Below are positions 1 to 6,790 of a stretch of 22,835 bases of DNA, in pieces. Below the pieces are notes generated by a model, which did not search any database, was not told the DNA's origin, and saw nothing but the letters and a program-made list of their open reading frames with translations. The position numbers were made by a program, and so were the translations under genes. This DNA is from Parcubacteria group bacterium Gr01-1014_13. GTDB taxonomy: Bacteria > Patescibacteria > ABY1 > Magasanikbacterales > GWA2-37-8. Numbering within the stretch: the first letter of the stretch is position 1; each line of letters starts with the position of its first letter. The stretch is from contig VMGB01000005.1 in NCBI GenBank assembly GCA_007376295.1, positions 1 to 22,835 of the forward strand. Direction: 5' to 3'.

Positions 1-1
1 G

Positions 2-634
2 GCCAATGATCTTGATTTAAATTTTAATTCCATTATCAATGTGGCCACCATTATCGGCAAAGACAACAAATGGAGAATTGACGAAGACGGCAACTTAATC
101 CAAAAAATCGCCACCGAAAAAGGCGACAAAGAAATTTACGGTCTGCAAAGCTCGGGCAAACAAGAAATCGTAATCTCCGGCACCAGCACCTTGGAAAACG
201 GAACCAAAAAAGTCATTCTTGCCGAGCTGGATCAGGCGATTATTGATACGACGGTGCCGTTGAAGATATTTTTCAGTCTGTCTGGCCAAACCAAAGAAGT
301 TTATGTTTCCGAAAGAAGTCATAACAGTTTTGTGCTGAAAGAAAAAGAAAACGGCCAGAGCAATGCCGAGTTTGATTGGAGAGTGATTGCTAAGATATTA
401 TCTTCCACCCCGGCTGAGTCAGAAACGCAGACATCGGAGGTGGCGCAGGCCCCAGCAGTAGCCCCAAACCAGAGCGTTCCGCTCTCAATTCCGGATACTT
501 TGGAGCAGGAGGCAACAAGCACACTGGATCCTGTGCCGGCAATGGTTGTGCTGGAAGAATCGGTTTCTGAAATAACAACTTCAACCGAGGCGATACCGGA
601 GAATGCCTCCTCAACAATAGCGGTAGAGCAGTAA
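2..634 (+). CDS. C-terminal part of a large surface/fibre-type protein (5' end outside window)
   Basis: The frame is open from base 2, so the GTG at 41 is probably an internal codon and the gene begins upstream of the window. About 210 residues are visible. The first ~130 look like the C-terminal beta-rich domain that follows the repetitive shaft of large CPR surface proteins. It carries a strand with IVISGTSTLENGTKKVIL, then KEVYVSERSHNSFVLKEKE and an ending SNAEFDWRVIAKI (roughly residues 65-130). The rest, about 70 residues, is a low-complexity tail rich in Ala, Ser, Thr, Glu, Pro and Val with repeats such as TSTLDPVPA and STEAIPENASST, typical of an exposed linker. No membrane anchor is visible at the C-terminus. 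The domain assignment comes from memory of CPR genomes, not from a search. The reading frame is secure, the function is not. Confidence 0.75.
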   Translation, partial: ANDLDLNFNSIINVATIIGKDNKWRIDEDGNLIQKIATEKGDKEIYGLQSSGKQEIVISGTSTLENGTKKVILAELDQAIIDTTVPLKIFFSLSGQTKEVYVSERSHNSFVLKEKENGQSNAEFDWRVIAKILSSTPAESETQTSEVAQAPAVAPNQSVPLSIPDTLEQEATSTLDPVPAMVVLEESVSEITTSTEAIPENASSTIAVEQ

Positions 635-658
635 ATATATATAGGAAGCTACTTTCGT

Positions 659-671
659 AGTGCTTAGCACT
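659..671. repeat. Short perfect palindrome (AGTGCT-T-AGCACT)
   Basis: Two 6-base arms separated by one base lie in the gap between the surface-protein gene and the RNR promoter. The spacing is too short for an RNA hairpin loop, so a protein operator is the more natural reading. It could also be chance in an AT-rich gap. Confidence 0.25.
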
Positions 672-769
672 GTGGATAACTTTACAATGATTTTTTCTAG
701 TTAACTTTTTTGCTTTATTTAAGGCAAAAGCTGGGTGTAGTTGATATATTTGGAGCATTGTTTCAAAAA

Positions 770-785
770 TGCTATAATGTCTTTA
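770..785 (+). promoter_or_regulatory. Extended -10 promoter of nrdJ
   Basis: TGC-TATAAT lies at 770-778, a full -10 hexamer with the TGn extension. The best -35 candidate, TTTGGA at 749-754 with an 18-base spacer, is poor, as is usual for extended -10 promoters. Transcription would start near 785, leaving a leader of about 100 bases before the ATG at 888. Confidence 0.55.
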
Positions 786-796
786 CCCTCATCTTT

Positions 797-843
797 TTAC
801 TATATCTTGTGGTCAAAAGGATTTTATACTACAATTTGTAGTA
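797..843. promoter_or_regulatory. Two NrdR-box-like palindromes upstream of nrdJ
   Basis: Box 1 at 797-812 (core CTATATCTTG) matches the NrdR consensus acaCwAtATaTwGtgt at 12 of 16 positions by hand count. Box 2 at 826-841 (core CTACAATTTG) matches at about 10 and sits in a 17-base palindrome at 827-843 with 8-base arms TACTACAA/TTGTAGTA. Starts are 29 bases apart, slightly under the 31-32 typical of NrdR pairs. They lie just downstream of the predicted start site, a reasonable place for repression of RNR by the ATP/dATP-sensing repressor NrdR. No nrdR gene is in the window. Confidence 0.5.
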
Positions 844-887
844 AAGGGGTTTTAATAATCATTAACCAAATTTTAACCAATTTTTAT

Positions 888-3800
888 ATGAATACTACCC
901 TGGCAACCAAAACATTTGTTTTGGATAATAACTTTAAGTACTCCCCGGAGGGATTACGTTTTGCCAGACTTTTTACCAAAGACAATATCAGTCCTTTTGA
1001 CATGTTTACCTACGAACTCCGTTCGTCTGTGATCCGCGAGACTAGCGGCAAGATTGTTTTTGAAATGAAAGAAGTAGAAGTGCCAACCACCTGGTCTCAG
1101 GTAGCTACCGACATTTTGGCGCAGAAATATTTCCGTAAAGCCGGTGTTCCTCAATATAATATTGATGGTAGTCCGCAGGTTGCTGCAGATGGCAGTCCGG
1201 TACTCGGTCCAGAACACAGTATGAAGCAAGTGGCGCATCGTTTGGCCGGCACTTGGCGTTATTGGGGAGAAAAATATGGATATTTTGCCAGCCCTGCTGA
1301 CGCGCAAGTTTTTTATGATGAATTGGTATTCATGTTAATTTCTCAACGCGTTGCTCCAAATTCTCCACAGTGGTTTAACACCGGTTTGTATTGGGCTTAT
1401 GGCATCAATGGTCCGGCCCAAGGTCATTATTATGTTAATCCAGACAATGGCGTGCTTACAGCTTCAGTTGATTCATATTCTCATCCGCAACCACATGCTT
1501 GTTTTATCCAATCTATTAAAGATGATTTGGTAAACGAAGGCGGTATTATGGATCTCTGGATTCGTGAAGCCAGATTGTTTAAATATGGCAGTGGCACTGG
1601 CACAAATTTTTCCAATTTACGCGGCACAGGAGAAAAACTTTCCGGAGGCGGCACTTCTTCTGGTTTGATGAGCTGGTTAAAGATCGGTGATCGCGCTGCT
1701 GGGGCTATCAAATCCGGAGGCACTACTCGACGCGCAGCCAAGATGGTGGTTTTAAACATTGATCATCCAGATATTGAAGAATTTATTGACTGGAAAGTAA
1801 AAGAAGAGAGAAAAGTTGCAGCTCTAATCGCCGCGGGTTATGATTCTGCTTATGAAGGCGAGGCTTATCAAACAGTTTCCGGACAAAATTCAAATAATTC
1901 CGTTCGTGTTACTCAGAGCTATTTAGAAGCGGTAGAAAATGATAAAGACTGGAATTTACTTGGACGCATTGGCGCTAAAGTAATAAAAACAGTTCCGGCT
2001 CGCCATCTATGGGACAAAATTGCCAGCGCTGCTTGGGCTTGCGCAGATCCGGGTGTGCAGTTTGATACCAATATTAATGATTGGCATACCTGTCCAAAAT
2101 CCGGCACTATAAATGCTTCCAATCCTTGCAGCGAGTACATGTTCTTAGATGATACCGCTTGCAATTTGGCTTCTATAAATTTGGGATATTACTATGATAC
2201 CGAAGCCTTGAGTTTTGATGTTGAAGAATTTAAATATACTACCAGGGTTTGGACAGTGGTACTAGAAATCAGTATCTTAATGGCGCAATTCCCCAGTCCG
2301 GAAATAGCTCAGAATAGTTATCTTTTCCGCACCTTGGGGTTGGGCTATGCCAATATTGGCAGCGTGCTAATGACCGCTGGTATTCCTTATGATTCTCCGG
2401 AAGCTATGGCTTTTGCCGGAACTATTACCGCCATTATGACCGCCGAGTCATATGCTACTTCGGCCGAGATGGCTAAGTTTATGGGTCCGTTTGCTGAGTA
2501 CAACAAAAATCGCGAAGATATGTTGCGGGTAATGCGCAATCATCGCCGCGCTGCTTTTAATGCCGCGGATGACGAATATGAAAACTTGGCAGTCAAACCA
2601 ATGGGTATTAATCCAGAATTTGTGCCAGCATACTTACTAGTGGCTGCGCGCGAAAGTTGGAACAAAGCTTTGGAAATGGGTGAACAATATGGCTATCGTA
2701 ATGCCCAAACCACATTACTTGCGCCAACAGGTACGATTGGGTTATTGATGGATTGCGCCACTACAGGTGTAGAACCGGATTTTGCTTTGGTGAAATTTAA
2801 AAAATTATCTGGCGGCGGATATTTCAAAATTGTAAATGAATCTGTGCCGGTAGCGCTTCGCGTAATGGGCTACACCGAAAATCAGATAAACGACATTATC
2901 AATTATCTACGCGGTCATGCGACCTTAAAAAATGCTCCGCACATCAATCATCAAACTCTAAAAGAAAAAGGATTTAATGACGAAGATTTGGTAAAAGTAG
3001 AAAAATCACTTTCCAAGGTTTTTGAACTTGCCTTTGCGTTTAATGTTTGGACTTTGGGAGAAGATTGCGTAGCGCGTTTAGGTTTTTCAGCCGAGCAGTA
3101 TAATGATCCCAACTTCAATTTGTTATCTGCATTAGGATTTACCAGCGAACAAATTTTGGTGGCTAATGAATACGTTTGTGGTGCTATGACTATAGAAGGC
3201 GCGCCGCATCTGCGTAAAGAACACTATGCTGTGTTTGATACTGCCAACAAAAATGGTAAAAAAGGTCTGCGTTACATCCATTATTTAGGCCATATCCGCA
3301 TGATGGCTGCGGTACAGCCGTTTTTGTCCGGCGCAATTTCTAAAACCATCAACATGCCAAACGAAGCCACTTTGGATGATGTAAAAACTGCCTATGTTGC
3401 TTCGTGGAAATTGGCCTTAAAGGCAATGGCTTTGTATCGCGACGGAAGTAAATTATCTCAGCCGCTATCGGCAAAATCAGATAAGAAAAAAGAAAAGACC
3501 GAAGAAGTAACAGTGGTTGAAAAAGAAGTTGTGATTGCCAAAGCAGAAACAATAAGCAAGACATATAGCCTATCAACCAAAAATGAATCGGTGGTAAATC
3601 AGATGGTGGCCGATGGCTTAGCCAGTATAAAATATAATCATGACGGATCAATTCACGGCAGCCGCATTTATGTGCATGGCGAACAGCGTAAATTGCCATA
3701 TAAGCGTAGTGGCATAACTATAAAGACAAAAGTTGCTGGCCAAACAATATTTTTGCGTGCTGGTGAATATCCGGATGGAAAATTAGGCGAAATATTTATC

Positions 3801-4340
3801 GATATGCACAAAGAAGGTGCCGCCTTCCGCAGTTTGCTCAATTTGTTTGCCATCTCTATCTCTACCGGTTTGCAATATGGCGTACCACTGGAAGAATATG
3901 TAGAGAAATTCACTTTCACCCGTTTTGAACCAAGCGGTATTACCGATCATCCTAATGTTAAGTTCTGTACTTCAATTATTGACTTTGTATTCCGAGTGCT
4001 TGGTATGGAATATTTAGGACGAACTGATTTTGTACAGGTAAAACCAAATGGTGTTCAAAAAAATAAAGCTGAACAGATGGAGCAGTTGTTGGCAAAAATG
4101 AGCGGACAAGATGTGATGCCGTTAGGCGACAATCTAGAAAAAACAGATGACGGCCAAGCAACTTTGCCTAACATGCCTAAGGCTGAATCTGGACAAACTA
4201 CGACTACAGACTCCGTAGGTAAACAATTATCAGGAATGATGGGGGATGCGCCGCCTTGCGGCACTTGTGGACATATCACCATTCGCAGCGGCAGTTGCTA
4301 TAAATGTCTGAATTGCGGGAGTACTACTGGATGCAGTTAA
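888..4340 (+). CDS. nrdJ: Adenosylcobalamin-dependent (class II) ribonucleoside-diphosphate reductase NrdJ
   Basis: Reduces ribonucleotides to deoxyribonucleotides in the cytoplasm, using coenzyme B12 to generate a thiyl radical, so it needs no oxygen and no small subunit. The protein is 1150 residues. Visible motifs are HACFIQS with C205; KYGSGTGTNFSNLRG and GGTSSGLMSWL in the substrate/allosteric half; NPCSEY with N412, C414 (radical cysteine) and E416; DTACNLASINL with C425 (partner of C205); and the loop LAPTGTIG near 620. A C-terminal extension follows: charged linker, TSCPD-like domain (~910-1080) and a Cys-rich tail (C1124, C1127, C1137, C1140, C1143, C1149) serving as zinc/redox shuttle. 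The start at 888 is preferred to an in-frame TTG at 741 because the latter adds 49 unconserved residues and would lie across the promoter. A terminator follows. Its cofactor enzyme is the next gene. Confidence 0.95.
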   Translation: MNTTLATKTFVLDNNFKYSPEGLRFARLFTKDNISPFDMFTYELRSSVIRETSGKIVFEMKEVEVPTTWSQVATDILAQKYFRKAGVPQYNIDGSPQVAADGSPVLGPEHSMKQVAHRLAGTWRYWGEKYGYFASPADAQVFYDELVFMLISQRVAPNSPQWFNTGLYWAYGINGPAQGHYYVNPDNGVLTASVDSYSHPQPHACFIQSIKDDLVNEGGIMDLWIREARLFKYGSGTGTNFSNLRGTGEKLSGGGTSSGLMSWLKIGDRAAGAIKSGGTTRRAAKMVVLNIDHPDIEEFIDWKVKEERKVAALIAAGYDSAYEGEAYQTVSGQNSNNSVRVTQSYLEAVENDKDWNLLGRIGAKVIKTVPARHLWDKIASAAWACADPGVQFDTNINDWHTCPKSGTINASNPCSEYMFLDDTACNLASINLGYYYDTEALSFDVEEFKYTTRVWTVVLEISILMAQFPSPEIAQNSYLFRTLGLGYANIGSVLMTAGIPYDSPEAMAFAGTITAIMTAESYATSAEMAKFMGPFAEYNKNREDMLRVMRNHRRAAFNAADDEYENLAVKPMGINPEFVPAYLLVAARESWNKALEMGEQYGYRNAQTTLLAPTGTIGLLMDCATTGVEPDFALVKFKKLSGGGYFKIVNESVPVALRVMGYTENQINDIINYLRGHATLKNAPHINHQTLKEKGFNDEDLVKVEKSLSKVFELAFAFNVWTLGEDCVARLGFSAEQYNDPNFNLLSALGFTSEQILVANEYVCGAMTIEGAPHLRKEHYAVFDTANKNGKKGLRYIHYLGHIRMMAAVQPFLSGAISKTINMPNEATLDDVKTAYVASWKLALKAMALYRDGSKLSQPLSAKSDKKKEKTEEVTVVEKEVVIAKAETISKTYSLSTKNESVVNQMVADGLASIKYNHDGSIHGSRIYVHGEQRKLPYKRSGITIKTKVAGQTIFLRAGEYPDGKLGEIFIDMHKEGAAFRSLLNLFAISISTGLQYGVPLEEYVEKFTFTRFEPSGITDHPNVKFCTSIIDFVFRVLGMEYLGRTDFVQVKPNGVQKNKAEQMEQLLAKMSGQDVMPLGDNLEKTDDGQATLPNMPKAESGQTTTTDSVGKQLSGMMGDAPPCGTCGHITIRSGSCYKCLNCGSTTGCS

Positions 4341-4367
4341 ACTACGAGAAACTATAAATTCTAAACG

Positions 4368-4405
4368 AATAATAAAGGGTGAGTTGATTCTCACCCTTTA
4401 TTATT
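4368..4405. terminator. Strong hairpin terminator after nrdJ
   Basis: A perfect 16-base inverted repeat (arms 4368-4383 and 4390-4405, GGGTGAG/CTCACCC core) encloses a 6-base loop. The outer AT part of the stem supplies U-rich and A-rich flanks, so it could act on both strands. Confidence 0.85.
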
Positions 4406-4428
4406 CTAAAATAGAAGTATCCTAATAT

Positions 4429-4965
4429 ATGAAAATTTATACTAAAACTGGCGACACAGGCGAAACTGGATTACTTGGAGGCAAACGAGTGAGTAAGGGC
4501 AGTTTGGAAATGCAGCTAATCGGCGAAGTTGATGAATTAAACGCCGCTTTGGGCGTTGCTGTTTTATTTATAACTGAAGAAAAATTAAAGTTATTTATTC
4601 AAGATATCCAGCGAGATTTATTTAAAGTCGGCGCTGAACTCGCAGCGCTGCAAACTACAATGATTGAAAGATTAGAAAAAGTTGGCAATACGAGAGTGGG
4701 GGAAATGGAAAAAATGATTGATGAATTTTGGGCGCAGTTACCGGAATTAAAAAATTTTATTTTACCAAGCGGCAGCGCAGCCGGAGCGCATCTGCATTTG
4801 GCCCGAGTTATTTGCCGTAGAGTAGAGAGGGAGCTGGTAGCATTTGGCCAAACTATTCCATTACGCTCAGAACTATATATTTATTTAAATCGCCTTAGTG
4901 ATTTTTTGTTTGCCTCTGCCCGTTATGTGAATTTTAAAGCGGGGGAGGAGGAGATAAAAGTTTAA
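4429..4965 (+). CDS. PduO-type cob(I)alamin adenosyltransferase
   Basis: Transfers the 5'-deoxyadenosyl group of ATP to cob(I)alamin, giving adenosylcobalamin. The protein is 178 residues, normal for this family. It shows the N-terminal ATP-binding segment YTKTGDTGETGLLGGKRVSK, the GEVDELNAALG helix, FILPSGSAAGAHLHLAR, then the family signature RVICRRVEREL (~125-136) and a final YLNRLSDFLFASARYVN. The gene stands directly after the B12-dependent reductase, whose cofactor it would make. No corrin-ring synthesis gene is seen, which suggests salvage of external corrinoids. It is separated from nrdJ by a strong terminator and flanked by a second one, so it is probably its own transcription unit. 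No Shine-Dalgarno is evident before the ATG. The family assignment is firm. The link to nrdJ is inferred from adjacency. Confidence 0.93.
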   Translation: MKIYTKTGDTGETGLLGGKRVSKGSLEMQLIGEVDELNAALGVAVLFITEEKLKLFIQDIQRDLFKVGAELAALQTTMIERLEKVGNTRVGEMEKMIDEFWAQLPELKNFILPSGSAAGAHLHLARVICRRVERELVAFGQTIPLRSELYIYLNRLSDFLFASARYVNFKAGEEEIKV

Positions 4966-4997
4966 AAAAATCAGGCTTATGTAGCCTGATTTTTTTT
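4964..4997 (+). terminator. Rho-independent terminator after the adenosyltransferase
   Basis: ATCAGGCT (4970-4977) pairs with AGCCTGAT (4983-4990) around a 5-base loop, followed by seven T's and preceded by seven A's. The A tract would also give a U tract on the minus strand, but the tRNA on that strand ends at 4999, so it may terminate both. Confidence 0.88.
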
Positions 4998-4998
4998 G

Positions 4999-5080
4999 TG
5001 CCCAGGGCGGGACTCGAACCCGCATGCCTTTCGGCGCTTGATTTTAAGTCAAGTACGTTTACCGGTTTCGTCACCTGGGC
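4999..5080 (-). tRNA. tRNA-Leu (anticodon UAA)
   Basis: On the minus strand the acceptor arms GCCCAGG and CCTGGGC pair perfectly, with discriminator A at 4999. The anticodon stem CTTGA/TCAAG encloses loop CTTAAAA, giving UAA. There is a variable arm (GCCGAAAGGC) as in class II tRNAs and a T arm GCGGG-TTCGAGT-CCCGC. CCA is not encoded. The first ten bases are shared with the end of the HNH endonuclease gene, from whose promoter it is probably transcribed. The adenosyltransferase terminator abuts its 3' end. Confidence 0.95.
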
Positions 5081-5559
5081 ATTTTATTTTTTCTATTGCA
5101 ACCCCTATGAGTTGGCTCCAGACTATGACAGTTAGGACAAAGTACCTGTAAATTTTCCAGCCTATTATCGGAAGGATCTCCGTTAATGTGATTAAGTTCA
5201 AGTGGCAGACGTCCATCTTTTGATACTTGTGCCCAGTCGCATAATTCACATTTTTTTTCTTTTACTTTTTCATTAAACAATCTAATTCTTAGCTTGTGGC
5301 TTTGGTATTCTTTTCCTTTTACAAGAATTTTACTTAGAGGTAGAGTTGATGCTCTAACTAGGCCACGCATACCTTTATTCCAGGCGCTACCTGTAAAGTG
5401 AGTATAATCAATATTATTATCTCTCAAATATTTTTTTACTTGTTTGTAGTTTCCGCCAGCTTCTACCAAACCTATCTTAAATAAAAGTTGCCGTAAGCTT
5501 TTTGATTCTTTAGTGGCTTGTTTAAGTTGTTCAATAGTCCATTTTTTCTTGGTGTACAT
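5071..5559 (-). CDS. Free-standing HNH homing-type endonuclease
   Basis: A 162-residue protein with an N-terminal basic helical part (residues 1-55, WTIEQLKQATKESKSLRQLL, helix-turn-helix-like) and a C-terminal HNH nuclease fold. CELC (about 105-108) and CPNC form the zinc ribbon around the catalytic ELNHINGDPSDNRLENLQ segment. It would cut DNA using a metal ion at the H-N-H centre. It has its own nearly leaderless promoter. Its last sense codons and TGA stop (MPR-stop) are made by the first ten bases of tRNA-Leu(UAA), so the two are almost certainly co-transcribed. The placement resembles that of the LAGLIDADG gene at 16492. Target site and mobility are unknown. It could instead be a domesticated or phage-type HNH enzyme. 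Confidence 0.85.
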   Translation of the reverse strand: MYTKKKWTIEQLKQATKESKSLRQLLFKIGLVEAGGNYKQVKKYLRDNNIDYTHFTGSAWNKGMRGLVRASTLPLSKILVKGKEYQSHKLRIRLFNEKVKEKKCELCDWAQVSKDGRLPLELNHINGDPSDNRLENLQVLCPNCHSLEPTHRGCNRKNKMPR

Positions 5560-5568
5560 AACGACTTT

Positions 5569-5597
5569 ATTATACCAACAGTACGAACGTTATGCAA
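5569..5597 (-). promoter_or_regulatory. Promoter of the HNH gene and tRNA-Leu(UAA)
   Basis: On the minus strand, TTGCAT (5597-5592), a 17-base spacer ending in TGG, then TATAAT (5574-5569). The start site would be near 5562, two or three bases before the ATG. An inverted repeat CATAACG (5557-5563) / CGTTATG (5588-5594) brackets the -10 and could be an operator. Confidence 0.6.
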
Positions 5598-5671
5598 ATA
5601 ATTTGAGTTACGTCTACCAAGCAGGCCGTAATAGCAAAAACTGTAAAAATATTATCATAACAGCCAGCAAA

Positions 5672-5700
5672 TTACAAGATGTATATATCTATGTTATAAT
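5672..5700 (+). promoter_or_regulatory. Promoter of the type IV minor-pilin operon (leaderless)
   Basis: TTACAA (5672-5677), 17 bases, then TATAAT (5695-5700) preceded by TGT. Only six bases separate the -10 from the ATG at 5707, so transcription should begin at or within a base of the start codon, giving a leaderless mRNA. Confidence 0.6.
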
Positions 5701-5706
5701 AAAGAA

Positions 5707-6117
5707 ATGTTTAAACTATCCAAAGTAAAAAATACGCCGCGCTTAAATAATGCCGGTAGCACTTTGTTGGAAGCAGTGGTGAGTTTGGCGATTATCGCGA
5801 TTTTTTTTATTTTATTCCAGGCGGCTGCCACTACAGCAATTTTAAACCGCAATGTTAAGCATCAGGAATTGGCTCTGCGCATTGCCCAGAGCCGGATAGA
5901 AAATCTGCGCGCTTTAGGCTACGCCGCCCTGCCATCGAGCGGCCCGTTTACCGACGCACAACTAACATTTCTTCCGGAGGCCGCTGCGAGTACGACAGTT
6001 AGCCAGTATAACACCAAAACTAAACAAGTATCCGTAGAAGTATCTTGGCAAGAACCCGGCGCGCAAAAACGCCACAATGTTTCGCTCACCACTTTAATAG
6101 GCGAGGGAGGGTTATAA
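5707..6117 (+). CDS. Prepilin-type (PilV/GspI-like) minor pseudopilin
   Basis: A 136-residue class III signal-peptide protein. A basic leader ends at NNAG, followed by STLLEAVVSLAIIAIFF. Cleavage after Gly by a prepilin peptidase would leave Ser +1 and the conserved Glu +5, heading an N-terminal helix of about 20 hydrophobic residues. The next part (HQELALRIAQSRIENLRALGYAALP) is the usual helix of PilV/GspI-like minor pilins, then a small beta-rich exported domain. It would sit in the membrane and enter a type IV pilus or pseudopilus, probably at the tip with the next two products. It begins a three-gene operon and has a leaderless start. The assembly ATPase, platform protein and peptidase are not in the window. 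Confidence 0.85.
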   Translation: MFKLSKVKNTPRLNNAGSTLLEAVVSLAIIAIFFILFQAAATTAILNRNVKHQELALRIAQSRIENLRALGYAALPSSGPFTDAQLTFLPEAAASTTVSQYNTKTKQVSVEVSWQEPGAQKRHNVSLTTLIGEGGL

Positions 6118-6127
6118 ACACAGATTT

Positions 6128-6706
6128 ATGAAGTTTTTTATTAACCAAAGGCATCTGGGAAATAAAGGAGTGACGCTGATAGAAACTTTGATAGCAGTTG
6201 GTATATTTATTTTAATTTCATTGGGGTTATTTGCAGTTTACGAAGTATTTGGAAAACTTTACAATTTGGGCGGTGCCAATTTTACGGCCGTGGGCGGCGG
6301 ACGTGCTTCCCTCACCAGTGTTTCCAATCTAACCGCGCAAGCGTACCGGGCCCTCTCGAGCCGAACGGTAAATGGCGTAAATTATGCTTCCGGTTCCTCA
6401 ACCCTAGTTTTGCAGCTGCCGGCCATTGATTCTACTGGCAAGACTATAGACAGTGCCTGGGATTACGCGGCATTTTATGTTAGCAGCACTAATTTTTATC
6501 GTTCTTTAGAAACTAACGCCGCTAGTGCGCGCGTTGGCGGATTAAAATTATTAAGCAACACGATTGTGAACGTAAATTTTAGTTATGACAATGTTGATTT
6601 TACGCAGGTAAGAAAAGTGACAGCCGCGGTGACTACCACAGCGGTGGAAAATAGGGTGCCGGTGACTAGCAGTGCCAGCGAACAAATTTTTTTAAAAAAC
6701 TATTAA
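6128..6706 (+). CDS. Prepilin-type (PilW/GspJ-like) minor pseudopilin
   Basis: A 192-residue protein with leader ending NKG and mature start VTLIETLIAVGIFILISLGLF: prepilin peptidase site, Glu +5 and a hydrophobic N-terminal helix. The remainder is a globular domain rich in Ser, Thr, Ala, Asn and Val, with GGGRASLTSVSNLTAQAYRAL and beta-prone stretches, as in PilW/GspJ-like minor pilins. It begins ten bases after the previous gene and is surely in the same transcript. The order (PilV-like, PilW-like, PilX-like) is the common one for the tip-complex genes of type IV pili. The prepilin identity is clear. The PilW label is by position and size only. Confidence 0.83.
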   Translation: MKFFINQRHLGNKGVTLIETLIAVGIFILISLGLFAVYEVFGKLYNLGGANFTAVGGGRASLTSVSNLTAQAYRALSSRTVNGVNYASGSSTLVLQLPAIDSTGKTIDSAWDYAAFYVSSTNFYRSLETNAASARVGGLKLLSNTIVNVNFSYDNVDFTQVRKVTAAVTTTAVENRVPVTSSASEQIFLKNY

Positions 6707-6746
6707 TTCTTTGCCAGAAGCAAAGCTTTTAATTAGTCAGGCTTCG

Positions 6747-6774
6747 CAAATAAGAAAATACATTTTCTTATTTG
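6747..6774. repeat. Intercistronic AT-rich hairpin
   Basis: Perfect 12-base arms CAAATAAGAAAA / TTTTCTTATTTG around a 4-base loop, located between the second minor-pilin gene and the PilX-like gene. There is no U tract after it, so it is more likely an mRNA-processing or stability element than a full terminator. Confidence 0.5.
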
Positions 6775-6790
6775 TCTCACCCTTAGAATT

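Noticed and set aside
390..758. 122-residue minus-strand ORF opposite the surface-protein tail
   Set aside because: It is a Pro/Leu-rich shadow of a Ala/Ser/Thr/Glu-rich coding tail and extends across the gap. No ribosome site or motif.
741..887. 49-residue N-terminal extension of the RNR frame
   Set aside because: It would start with TTG, covers the extended -10 promoter and NrdR-like sites and adds sequence unlike any RNR. The ATG at 888 gives a normal N-terminus.
5071..5073. Alternative genetic code (TGA as Gly)
   Set aside because: TGA ends the HNH gene in a fitting place, and the long conserved genes use GGN for Gly with no in-frame TGA.
5513..5728. 71-residue plus-strand ORF between the HNH and pilin genes
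   Set aside because: It covers the two divergent promoters and parts of both flanking genes, and has no recognisable feature.
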